Below, in pieces: positions 1 to 7,797 of a DNA stretch of 15,038 nt; positions within the stretch are counted from its first letter, which is position 1; each line of letters begins with the position of its first letter. Below the pieces are notes generated by a model that saw nothing but the letters and a program-made list of their open reading frames with translations, did not search any database and was not told where the DNA came from. The stretch spans positions 1 through 15,038 of the forward strand of contig CAVOXO010000011.1 of NCBI GenBank assembly GCA_963700425.1, in the 5' to 3' direction. Made by a program: the position numbers and the translations under genes. The DNA comes from CAVOXO01 sp963700425. Lineage in GTDB: Bacteria; Actinomycetota; Acidimicrobiia; Acidimicrobiales; Microtrichaceae.

Positions 1-460
1 CTGACTTCCTTCATCCTGCTGTCGGACGTCACCGAAGCGGACGGGCCCACCAAGGTTGTTCCACGCGAGGTCGGAGACGACGTTCCGATGCTGCCCATTC
101 ATCGCGAGCCGGGTGAGTTGAACGGCGTGGAGGTCTCGGTCACCGGGCCGGCCGGGACCCTCTTCCTCTACACCACCGAGGTGCTCCATCGCGGGTCCGC
201 CATGTGCGGCTTCGAACGCAGCCGCTTTGCGTTGCTCGCCGATTACTCCGTTCGCGGCAACCCGTGGATGGGCAAGATGAGTTGGCCGAACGTGGCGAAT
301 GACCCGTCGTGGTCCGACATGATCACGCGGGCGACGGTCCGGGAGCGCGAACCTGTTCGGCTTCCCCCCGCCGGGCCACGAGTACTGGAACGAACAGACG
401 GTGCACGATGTCGGGCTGCGTTATCCGGACATGGACATGAGCGCCTACGCAGCACCCTGA
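1..460 (+). CDS. Phytanoyl-CoA dioxygenase-like protein, 3' end only, frameshifted
   Basis: This is the C-terminal part of a probable Fe(II)/2-oxoglutarate-dependent oxygenase of the PhyH family; the 5' part lies outside the window. Reading from base 1, the segment SDVTEADGPTKVVPRE matches the strand-loop that precedes the distal metal ligand. LHRGS, at about 188-202, supplies the likely distal Fe-binding His, and the Arg of SRFALL about 14 residues later would bind 2-oxoglutarate. The HxD pair expected upstream is not in view. The frame breaks near 346-351: after RATVRER the conserved family tail, beginning LFGFPPPGHEYW and ending MDMSAYAAP, continues in another frame to a TGA at 458-460. 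Adding back one GC dinucleotide, or removing one base, restores it. The substrate is unknown. The gene is separated from the downstream operon by about 140 bp, so shared function is only suggested by position. Confidence 0.75.
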
Positions 461-486
461 TCGATCGTCAGCGGCCCACAGCACCC

Positions 487-516
487 TTGCACCTGGGGAG
501 GCTGAATTCGTACCCT
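487..516 (+). promoter_or_regulatory. Candidate promoter for the glycan operon
   Basis: TTGCAC at 487-492 and TACCCT at 511-516, separated by 18 bp, resemble a -35/-10 pair of a primary actinobacterial sigma factor. The site lies in the only sizeable non-coding gap (461-602) and would give a leader of roughly 80 nt before the ATG at 603. The -10 keeps only the TA...T positions, so this is a weak match that could arise by chance in GC-rich DNA. I see no convincing terminator hairpin in this gap. Confidence 0.2.
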
Positions 517-567
517 TTGATCACGGTGCCGCGAACGCCGGGCGGGGACGACCACACCGGTGGATGC

Positions 568-581
568 CGCCGGCGCCGGCG
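568..581. repeat. 14-bp perfect palindrome at the start region of the GH-GT gene
   Basis: CGCCGGCGCCGGCG is a perfect inverted repeat just before the ATG at 582 and 21 bp before the ATG at 603. A smaller palindrome, CACCGGTG, sits at 555-562. It could be an operator or a start-region structure, but a palindrome of only G and C is not rare in such DNA. Confidence 0.25.
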
Positions 582-602
582 ATGGCGAGGGCGGTTCGTG
601 CG

Positions 603-3002
603 ATGGAGCGGGTGAAGGTCAGCGGGAGGTTCCTCTCCCACGAGGACGCCGTGTTCGTGGTCAAGGGTGTCACCTACGGGTCGTTCGTCCCACGCCGGGA
701 CGGGGAGCTCTACCCCGAGCAGGACGTGATCGAGCGGGACCTCACCACGATGGCGGCGGCCGGGCTCACCACCGTCCGGCTCTACACCCCTCCGCCGGTC
801 GAGCTCCTCGAGTGTGCCGCGGCTCTCGGCTTGAGGCTGCTCGTCGGGCTGGATTACCACGACTTCCGCATGGAGCCGGAGGTCAACCGGTCCGGGCGTC
901 GGCGCATTCGGGACGCTGGTTTCCAGGCGATCGAGGAGGCGATGGGCCGATTGGGCGGTCGTCCCGAGGTTCTCGCTCTCTCCGTGGGAAACGAGTTCCC
1001 GGGGGACCTCGTCCGCCTTCACGGGGTGCACAAGGTGGCGCGATTGCTGGGTGAGCTCGTCGACCGGATCCACGACGATGATCCCGAGATGTTGGTCACG
1101 TACACCAACTTCCCGACCACCGGCTACCTCGAGGTACCCGGACTCGATCTGGCCACGACCAACATCTTCCTGGAGGACCGAGCCGCGTTCGCCCGGTATC
1201 TCCGGCACCTCCAGGTCGCAACCGGTCCGATCCCGCTGGTCGTCACCGAGTTGGGTCTGGCCAGTGAGGTGCACGGGGAGCAAGAGCAGGCTGCCGCACT
1301 CTCCTGGCAGCTCGACGTGGTCGACGAGGCCGGACTCGCCGGAGCGACGATCTTCTCGTGGACCGACGAATGGGGAGTAGACGGAGAGCCCGTCGACGGC
1401 TGGGGATTCGGCCTCACCGACGCCGATCGGACCCCCAAGCCGGCCCTCGACGTGGCCTCGGCCTGGGCGCACCGTCAGGTGCGGGACGTTCGGCCCGCAT
1501 GGCCGCGGGTGAGTGTGGTCGTCTGTGCTTACAACGAAGCGTCGATGATCGAAGACTGCCTCGAGTCCCTCGAAGCCTGTGACTACCCGGATCTCGAAGT
1601 GATCGTCTGCGACGACGGATCGGAGGACGCGACGCTGGAGATCGCACGACGATTCCCGTTCAAGATCCTGAACCTCGATCACGGGGGCCTCAGCCGAGCC
1701 CGGAATGCCGGAATCGACGCGGCCAGCGGCGACATCATCGCTTTCCTCGATGCCGACGCCACCTGTCATCACCAGTGGCCGTACCACCTCGCGTTGTCCT
1801 TCGAGGAACCGGGGGTCGTCGCCAGCGGCGGGCCGAACCTCCCGTTTCCTGACGCCGCGATGGTCGAGCGGGCCGTCGCCCTGTCGCCGGGAGCACCGAT
1901 GGAGGTGCTCGTGTCCGACGATCGGGCCGAACACGTCCCTGGCTGCAACATGGCCTTCCGAGCCGACGCCGTGCGGGGAATCGGTGGGTTCGATCCGATC
2001 TACACGTCGGCCGGGGACGACGTCGACGTCTGCTGGAAGCTTCTGGATCAGGGAGGCGAGATCGCGTTCGCCCCGATGGCGCAGGTGACCCACCATCGAC
2101 GGAATTCGGTGAAGGGGTATCTACGGCAGCAACGTGGGTACGGACGCGCCGAACGGCTCCTCGTTCCGGCCCACCCGAACCGGTTCAACCGACTGGGGCA
2201 GGCCCGGTGGTCCGGCTTCATCTACGGGGACATGACCGTCCTCCCTCGACTTCTTCGCCCCATCGTGTACCACGGACCCATGGGCATCTCCCCGTACCAG
2301 AAGGTGGCGTCCCGACCGGCCCTGGAGCTCGCCATGTGGGGTGGCGCTCTGGTTCCGCTCGCTCCGGTGCTGGCTGCGCTGGCGTTGCTCGCCGGTGTGC
2401 TCTGGCCCCCGGCAGCGTTCGGTGCGGTGGCGGTTCTGCTCGTCACTTTGGCGTATGCAGCGGCGGTAGCGGTGTCGGTTCCGATCGATTCGGCCGATCC
2501 GACTTCTATCAGGTCGCGTCTCCTCGTCGTGTACCTTCATCTCGCTCAACCGATCGTCCGGAGCTGGGGTCGGCTGCGCACGCCCCTGCGCCCGATCGAG
2601 AGCGATGCTCCGATCTGGTCCGGGGATCGCCTGGACTGGCTGCACCGCCTGGTCCATGAGGCCCGCGCGCAGCACCTCAGCGTCAAGACCGGCGCCGAAA
2701 CCGACCCGTGGGACATCCGCTGCTCAGCGGGGCCACTCCTCCGCGCCAAGGTGGTCACGGCAGTGGCCTGGGGCTGGACGCCGCGAGCCCGAGTCGAGTA
2801 CCGCGTGAGCGGATGGTTCTGGCTGGGCTGCATCGCGCTCGCAGCCGTCGTTGCGACCGGCGCGGTCTGGGCGCCAACGGCGGCGACGCTCGGCCTCGGC
2901 GCAGTCGTGATCGAAGCCTTCGTGCTGCGACGGCGCGTCCAGGCGGCGCTGCGACGGTCCACCGTCGGCGTCGAGGCGCCGGACCGAGCCACACCCCCAT
3001 GA
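603..3002 (+). CDS. Glycoside hydrolase (GH2/GH5-like TIM barrel) fused to membrane GT2 glycosyltransferase
   Basis: A 799-aa bifunctional protein. Residues 1-295 resemble a (beta/alpha)8 glycoside hydrolase of the GH2/GH5 type. VGNEFP carries the likely acid/base Glu131 and VVTELG the likely nucleophile Glu216. Residues 302-540 form a GT2 domain: VSVVVCAYNE opens the nucleotide-binding fold, followed by DDGSED (337-342), the metal-binding DAD (383-385), GDD around 471-473 as the catalytic acid region, and QQRGYG (509-514) in the place of QxxRW. Two hydrophobic blocks (about 573-626 and 738-775) suggest membrane anchoring. No signal peptide precedes the hydrolase, so both active sites are probably cytosolic. 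A likely role is polymerising or transferring a sugar from an NDP-sugar, with the hydrolase trimming or transglycosylating the product. I chose ATG 603 because GCGAGGG lies upstream and MERVKVSGRF looks like a family N-terminus; ATG 564 is an alternative. The stop overlaps the next start (ATGA). Confidence 0.85.
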   Translation: MERVKVSGRFLSHEDAVFVVKGVTYGSFVPRRDGELYPEQDVIERDLTTMAAAGLTTVRLYTPPPVELLECAAALGLRLLVGLDYHDFRMEPEVNRSGRRRIRDAGFQAIEEAMGRLGGRPEVLALSVGNEFPGDLVRLHGVHKVARLLGELVDRIHDDDPEMLVTYTNFPTTGYLEVPGLDLATTNIFLEDRAAFARYLRHLQVATGPIPLVVTELGLASEVHGEQEQAAALSWQLDVVDEAGLAGATIFSWTDEWGVDGEPVDGWGFGLTDADRTPKPALDVASAWAHRQVRDVRPAWPRVSVVVCAYNEASMIEDCLESLEACDYPDLEVIVCDDGSEDATLEIARRFPFKILNLDHGGLSRARNAGIDAASGDIIAFLDADATCHHQWPYHLALSFEEPGVVASGGPNLPFPDAAMVERAVALSPGAPMEVLVSDDRAEHVPGCNMAFRADAVRGIGGFDPIYTSAGDDVDVCWKLLDQGGEIAFAPMAQVTHHRRNSVKGYLRQQRGYGRAERLLVPAHPNRFNRLGQARWSGFIYGDMTVLPRLLRPIVYHGPMGISPYQKVASRPALELAMWGGALVPLAPVLAALALLAGVLWPPAAFGAVAVLLVTLAYAAAVAVSVPIDSADPTSIRSRLLVVYLHLAQPIVRSWGRLRTPLRPIESDAPIWSGDRLDWLHRLVHEARAQHLSVKTGAETDPWDIRCSAGPLLRAKVVTAVAWGWTPRARVEYRVSGWFWLGCIALAAVVATGAVWAPTAATLGLGAVVIEAFVLRRRVQAALRRSTVGVEAPDRATPP

Positions 3003-4925
3003 GGCGCTGGTGCACGGACCGGGCGGCGATCCGGTCCGATTCGCGGCGCGCACGGGCCACGAAGGGGGGCAGCGGTGGTTCCCCCCGTCGCTCGCGGGCG
3101 CTGTCCGTCCTGAGACACCATCGAGCCCGGTTCGCGGTGATCGTGCTCGCGTCGGTGTGCACGGCGGTGCTCGCGGCCATCGCACCGCTGCCGCTGCGCG
3201 TCCTCATCGACAATGCCCTGGGGGGCGACCCGGTCGGTGATGCGCTCGGTTCTGCACTCGAGCGGCTTGGTCTCCCGACGAGCGGCGAGGGGTTGGGCAT
3301 GGTCGCCGCTGTCGCGTTCGCGGTTCTGGCGTCGCTCCTCGCCGTCGGCGGTGCCGTCACCGGGTATCTCTGGGCGGTCCTGGGGAACCGGCTGGTCGAG
3401 CAGGTCACCAACGGCATGTTCCGTTCGTCGCTGTGGAGCTCGAGTCGTTTCCATCGCCGGATCCCACCGGCCGACCAGATGGTCCGGATGACGACGGACA
3501 ACTGGGCCGTCTACACGGTCGCGAACCTCATCGTCGGCATGCCGGCCACCCGACTGCCCACCGTCTTCGCAGTTGGGATCGCCGCGTGGCAGCTCGATGC
3601 CGCACTGACCGTCTGGCTGTTCGCCCTCGGTCCAACACTGGCGATCATCGCCCGGGTGGTCGGTCGCCGGCTGACCCGCCGGAGCAGGGCGGAAGCAGAG
3701 TTCGCGCGCCGTCCTCGCCGGTGTCGTCCTGGACACGGCACGAGGGCTTCCCGAGGTGCTCCACCTGGACGCGGGAGATCGACACCGCGAGCAGTTCAGC
3801 CATCGGGGCGAACAGTGGCGGCAGCAGAGCATCCGAAGCGTCTCGCTCACCGTGTGGGCGCAAACGATCAACGTGACCCTGACCAACGCGGCGAGGGCGG
3901 GGATCCTGGCCGTGGGCGGACTCGCGGTCATTCGGGGCGCCACGACGGTCGGCACCCTGGTCGTCTTCCTCGGCTACGCCGAGATCCTCGCTCGCGAGGC
4001 GCGTTCGGCGGCGACGATGCACAACCAGTGGCGCTCCTCGAAGGCCGGCATCGACCGGGTGGACGAGATGTTGCAGACGGACCCGCGGGCCGCGTCGCCG
4101 GTCGATGACGCCCTGGGGCCGGTGGTGGTGTTGCCGGAGGGTGGGGTGGATGTGGTGTTTCGGGGGGTGGGGTATGCGTATGGTGAGGAGCGGGTGGTGG
4201 ATGGGGTGTCGTTGACGGCGTCGGCGGGGACGGTGACGGCGTTGGTGGGTCCGACGGGGGCGGGGAAGTCGACGTTGGTGTCGTTGTTGCCGCGGTTGAT
4301 CGATCCGGTGGTGGGGTCGATCACGATCAACGGGGTGGATCATCGTCGGATTCCGTTGGGGAACCTTCGGCAGTTGATCGCGGTGGTGCGACAGGATCCG
4401 TATCTGTTTCCGGCGTCGTTGCGGGACAACATCGCGTATGGGCGGCCGGATGCGTCGTTGGAGGAGATCGTGGCGGCGGCGAGGGCGGCGAATGCGCACG
4501 AGTTCATCGAGGCGTTGCCGGACGGGTACGAGACGGTGGTCGGTGATGGGGGGGCGGGCCTGTCGGGGGGTCAGCGGCAGCGGCTGGCGATTGCCCGGGC
4601 GTTGTTGAAGGATGCGCCGGTGTTGGTGCTCGACGAGCCGACCTCGGCGTTGGATGCGGGGACCGAGGCCGAGGTGATGGATGCGATCGACCGGTTGGTC
4701 GAGGGTCGGACGGTGTTGGTGATCGCGCATCGGTTGTCGACGATTCGCAACGCCGACACCATTGTGGTGTTGGATCACGGGACCGTGGCCGAGGCCGGGA
4801 CCCATCAGGAGCTCCTCGCCGCCGGTGGTCTCTACCACACCCTCTACACCACCCAATTCCAAGACCACCCGGTCGGATCTGAGCTCGAATCTCCGTCACG
4901 GCGACCGACGGCGGTCGGGAAATGA
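2999..4925 (+). CDS. ABC exporter half-transporter (TMD-NBD), first of a pair, frameshifted
   Basis: An ABCB/MsbA-type exporter of about 642 aa once the frame is repaired. The N-terminal part has several hydrophobic helices (RFAVIVLASVCTAVLAAIA, then long segments to about residue 330). The ATPase domain follows, with GPTGAGKST (Walker A), VRQDPYLF (Q-loop), LSGGQRQR (signature), VLVLDEPTSAL (Walker B) and IAHRLST (H-loop). The ATG overlaps the TGA of the preceding gene. The frame breaks in the GCGCGC run at about 3702-3710: AEEF-like EAEFA joins RAVLAGVVLDTARGLPEVL if one GC pair is restored. The ATPase part, from 4118, is the same 758-bp sequence as in the next gene. Downstream of that repeat the protein has a private 16-residue tail. 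Together with the next gene it probably forms a heterodimer exporting a lipid-linked or soluble glycoconjugate; the substrate is inferred only from context. Confidence 0.85.
4118..4875 (+). repeat. 758-bp direct repeat, copy 1 (ATPase domain of first ABC gene)
   Basis: Compared base by base with copy 2 (5902-6659, constant offset 1784), I find one difference only: G at 4316 against T at 6100, a silent change in a Gly codon. There are no indels. The copy begins at the linker between the membrane and ATPase domains and ends just before the stop region. Confidence 0.97.
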
Positions 4926-6667
4926 TCTCCGTGTTCCGCTTCGCGCTGCACTACGCCCGCCGGCACTGGCTGGGCCTCAGCGCCTTGGTGGTGCTCGCGG
5001 TCATCGCCGCCGTCGTGGCCGCTGCGGTTCCCTGGCCGCTGAGATACGCGGTCGACGACGTGCTGGGGCCGGAGGGGTCCCAGGACGCGACCCAGCTGAT
5101 CCTCGCGGCGATCGCGCTCGTGGGTGTACTCGTGCTCGCTCAGGTCGTCGTCCTGGTGCAGCGTCGCCTGGAGGTCAGCCTCTCGCGTGCCGTGACCGTC
5201 GAGGTCGGCGCGGACCTATTCGACCGCCTCCAGCAGGTCAGCTTGACCGACGCTCGCCGGTACCGGGTGGGCGACGTCGTCGCTCGCGTCACCCGCGACG
5301 CGTCGGCGGCCCAGAACCTGATCCTCGCGGTCGGGGTCAGCACGCTGCAGCAGGGCGCTTACGTGGTGGTCTACACCTTCCTGCTCTGGCGTCTCGATCC
5401 GTTGTCCGGCGCGATCGCATGGGGGATCGCGATCGGCCAGGCGGTGGTCGCCCGACGCTTTGCCGGACCCACCGACCGCGCCACGCAGCGCCGGGCACGG
5501 GCCGAGGCCGAGCTGATGGCGACGGTCGACAACTCTCTCGAAGGCCTCGACGAGATCTGGGTGAACGGGGCGATCGAACGGGAGGTCGAGCACTTCGAGA
5601 CGGTCGCGAGCGAGACCTTCGAAGCCGCTCGACGCACCGATACGGTGCTCCTCCGGTTCGGGCTCAACACCTCGCTCCTCGGCGCGGTCGGGAACGGCCT
5701 CGTCCTTCTCGTGGGCGTGCAGCGGGTCTTCAGCGGTGAGCTGACGGTCGGTGATCTTCTCGTGATCCTCGCTTACGTGCAGGCGCTCCAGGGACCGGTC
5801 GAGGGGTTGGCCTACGCCATCCCGAACGCAGCAGGAGCGTCTGCGAAGGCGCGACGGGTCACCGAGTTCCTGGCCGACGCCGATCGCGTCACCGTCACAT
5901 CGCCGGTGGTGGTGTTGCCGGAGGGTGGGGTGGATGTGGTGTTTCGGGGGGTGGGGTATGCGTATGGTGAGGAGCGGGTGGTGGATGGGGTGTCGTTGAC
6001 GGCGTCGGCGGGGACGGTGACGGCGTTGGTGGGTCCGACGGGGGCGGGGAAGTCGACGTTGGTGTCGTTGTTGCCGCGGTTGATCGATCCGGTGGTGGGT
6101 TCGATCACGATCAACGGGGTGGATCATCGTCGGATTCCGTTGGGGAACCTTCGGCAGTTGATCGCGGTGGTGCGACAGGATCCGTATCTGTTTCCGGCGT
6201 CGTTGCGGGACAACATCGCGTATGGGCGGCCGGATGCGTCGTTGGAGGAGATCGTGGCGGCGGCGAGGGCGGCGAATGCGCACGAGTTCATCGAGGCGTT
6301 GCCGGACGGGTACGAGACGGTGGTCGGTGATGGGGGGGCGGGCCTGTCGGGGGGTCAGCGGCAGCGGCTGGCGATTGCCCGGGCGTTGTTGAAGGATGCG
6401 CCGGTGTTGGTGCTCGACGAGCCGACCTCGGCGTTGGATGCGGGGACCGAGGCCGAGGTGATGGATGCGATCGACCGGTTGGTCGAGGGTCGGACGGTGT
6501 TGGTGATCGCGCATCGGTTGTCGACGATTCGCAACGCCGACACCATTGTGGTGTTGGATCACGGGACCGTGGCCGAGGCCGGGACCCATCAGGAGCTCCT
6601 CGCCGCCGGTGGTCTCTACCACACCCTCTACACCACCCAATTCCAAGACCACCCGGTCGTGCCATGA
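4922..6667 (+). CDS. ABC exporter half-transporter (TMD-NBD), second of a pair
   Basis: A complete 581-aa ABCB-type exporter half. Residues 1-320 hold the transmembrane domain; hydrophobic stretches include LSALVVLAVIAAVVAAAVPW and ILAAIALVGVLVLAQVVVL. The ATPase domain spans about 328-578: Walker A GPTGAGKST 371-379, Q-loop Gln419, LSGGQ 475-479, Walker B VLVLDE 495-500 and H-loop His531. All catalytic elements are intact, so both sites of a heterodimer with the upstream protein would be canonical. The membrane domain shares little with that of the upstream protein, but the ATPase domain is identical to it. The ATG overlaps the preceding TGA, and the TGA at 6665-6667 overlaps the next ATG. 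It probably exports the product of the surrounding glycosyltransferases. Confidence 0.93.
   Translation: MISVFRFALHYARRHWLGLSALVVLAVIAAVVAAAVPWPLRYAVDDVLGPEGSQDATQLILAAIALVGVLVLAQVVVLVQRRLEVSLSRAVTVEVGADLFDRLQQVSLTDARRYRVGDVVARVTRDASAAQNLILAVGVSTLQQGAYVVVYTFLLWRLDPLSGAIAWGIAIGQAVVARRFAGPTDRATQRRARAEAELMATVDNSLEGLDEIWVNGAIEREVEHFETVASETFEAARRTDTVLLRFGLNTSLLGAVGNGLVLLVGVQRVFSGELTVGDLLVILAYVQALQGPVEGLAYAIPNAAGASAKARRVTEFLADADRVTVTSPVVVLPEGGVDVVFRGVGYAYGEERVVDGVSLTASAGTVTALVGPTGAGKSTLVSLLPRLIDPVVGSITINGVDHRRIPLGNLRQLIAVVRQDPYLFPASLRDNIAYGRPDASLEEIVAAARAANAHEFIEALPDGYETVVGDGGAGLSGGQRQRLAIARALLKDAPVLVLDEPTSALDAGTEAEVMDAIDRLVEGRTVLVIAHRLSTIRNADTIVVLDHGTVAEAGTHQELLAAGGLYHTLYTTQFQDHPVVP
5902..6659 (+). 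repeat. 758-bp direct repeat, copy 2 (ATPase domain of second ABC gene)
   Basis: Second copy of the repeat at 4118-4875; 757 of 758 positions agree by eye. Leucine in the repeat is mostly TTG (about 20 of 29 codons by hand count), while the membrane domain just upstream uses TTG only about four times and prefers CTC/CTG. The repeat as a whole favours G-ending codons where the flanks favour C-ending ones. Confidence 0.97.
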
Positions 6668-7252
6668 CCGAGCCGGGACGAGCCAGCGGGGCCGCGCGAG
6701 GTCGACCATCGGTGGCGTATCGACGAGATGCCGGCCAACGTCGAGATCGGTGCCGACGTGGTGCTGACCGGCTCGAAGGCCTTCGCGCGGTTCTTCGGCG
6801 AGCACTCCGGCGCCCTGCGCATCGGCGACCGGTCGATCATGGACGGAGTGCGCTTCGGCGTCGGACCCAGCGGAAAGATCACGATCGGATCCGATTGCCG
6901 GTTCTCCGACGCCGTGATCCTGGCGGAGGAGGCGGTGACCATCGGCGACCGGGTCATGCTCGGTTGGAACACCACCGTCGCGGACTCCGACTTCCATCCG
7001 GTGGAGCCGTCCGCCCGACGCCTCGACGCCGAAGCGGTCTCTCCCCTCGGTGACCAGCGTGAGCGGCCGTCGACGGCACCGAGGCCGGTGACGATCGGCA
7101 GCGACACTTGGGTGGGTCCCAACGCCGTGATCCTCAAGGGAGTCGAGATCGGTGAGGGCTGCTTCATCGAACCGGGCTCGGTGGTGACCGACGACATTCC
7201 GGCTCGCCGACGGGTCCTGGGCAACCCCGCCGTGGTGGTCGAGACGCTGTGA
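6664..7252 (+). CDS. Left-handed beta-helix acyltransferase (NodL/Maa-type), probable frameshift near the N-terminus
   Basis: A hexapeptide-repeat acyltransferase, likely transferring an acetyl or similar acyl group from a CoA thioester to a sugar. Repeats run from ALRIGDRS through VTIGDRVMLGWNTTV and VTIGSDTWVGPNAVILKG to the family ending VLGNPAVVVE. The His in DSDFHPV (codon 6995-6997) is in the usual catalytic position. The main intact frame starts at ATG 6728 (174 aa), but clear coding sequence (EVDHRWRIDE) continues upstream in that frame to about 6692 without a start codon. The ATG at 6664, which overlaps the preceding TGA as elsewhere in this operon, is in a different frame. Restoring one GC pair in the GCGCG run at 6694-6698 joins them into about 196 aa. 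If the break is real, translation would have to start at 6728. Confidence 0.8.
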
Positions 7253-7797
7253 CGACGCCGCGCACCCTGCCCTGGGACTGGCACGACGTGCCGATCCCGG
7301 ACAACGTCGAGCTCGACGAGACCGCGTACCTGGAGACGAGCTACTCCTTCCATCAGTTCCGCAGTCGTCGCACCGACGCCGTCGTGCTGGATCGCGCGGC
7401 GAGCGTGTATCTGGGCACCACCTTCGATCTCGGGCCCGACGCTCGGGTCAGCATCGGGGAGTTCTCACTGGTCAACGCGGCCCAGCTGATCATCGACGGT
7501 GATCTGGACATCGGTGACCACGTCTTGATCTCATGGGGCGTGGTCGTGATGGACACCTACCGCGTGGCCGTCGATCCGGACGCCCGCCGCCGAGGCGACC
7601 CCGCCCCCGTGCGACCGGTGAAGATCGCGCCGGATTGCTGGATCGGGTTCGGTGCCAGCATCCTCCCCGGCACCGAGCTGGGCCGAGGTTCGATCGTTGC
7701 CGCCCGATCCGTCGTCGCGGGCACGGTCGATCCGTACACGGTGGTCGCGGGCAACCCGGCGGTTCCGGTCGGTCGACAGCCCCAGGTCCCGAGATGA
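7249..7797 (+). CDS. Left-handed beta-helix acyltransferase homologue lacking the usual catalytic His
   Basis: A 182-aa hexapeptide-repeat protein that starts at GTG 7249, overlapping the TGA of the previous gene (GTGA). Repeat sections include VSIGEFSLVNAAQLIIDG, LDIGDHVLISWGVVV and VKIAPDCWIGFGASILPG, ending in the typical VVAGNPAVPVGR. Where the upstream protein has DSDFHPV, this one has DTYRVAVD (residues 102-109), so Arg occupies the region of the expected catalytic His. It may be a nonclassical acyltransferase or a structural partner forming a mixed trimer with the neighbour. The stop overlaps the ATG of the next gene. The family assignment is secure; the activity is not. Confidence 0.85.
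   Translation: MTTPRTLPWDWHDVPIPDNVELDETAYLETSYSFHQFRSRRTDAVVLDRAASVYLGTTFDLGPDARVSIGEFSLVNAAQLIIDGDLDIGDHVLISWGVVVMDTYRVAVDPDARRRGDPAPVRPVKIAPDCWIGFGASILPGTELGRGSIVAARSVVAGTVDPYTVVAGNPAVPVGRQPQVPR

Noticed and set aside
468..2096. Long minus-strand open frame of 542 codons opposite the GH-GT gene
   Set aside because: Sequence is Arg/His/Pro/Asp-rich with no recognisable domain. The + strand has clear GH and GT2 motifs over the same bases.
4118..6659. Mobile element carrying the repeat
   Set aside because: No transposase, terminal inverted repeats or target duplications. Repeat edges match a protein domain rather than an insertion.
5216..6997. Minus-strand open frame of 593 codons opposite the second ABC gene
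   Set aside because: It mirrors the ABC coding strand, including the repeated cassette, and has low-complexity HRR-rich content. No start context.
6664..7053. 129-codon open frame from ATG 6664 as a separate gene
   Set aside because: After about 11 codons it becomes Arg-rich out-of-frame reading of the acyltransferase. Only its start is likely real.
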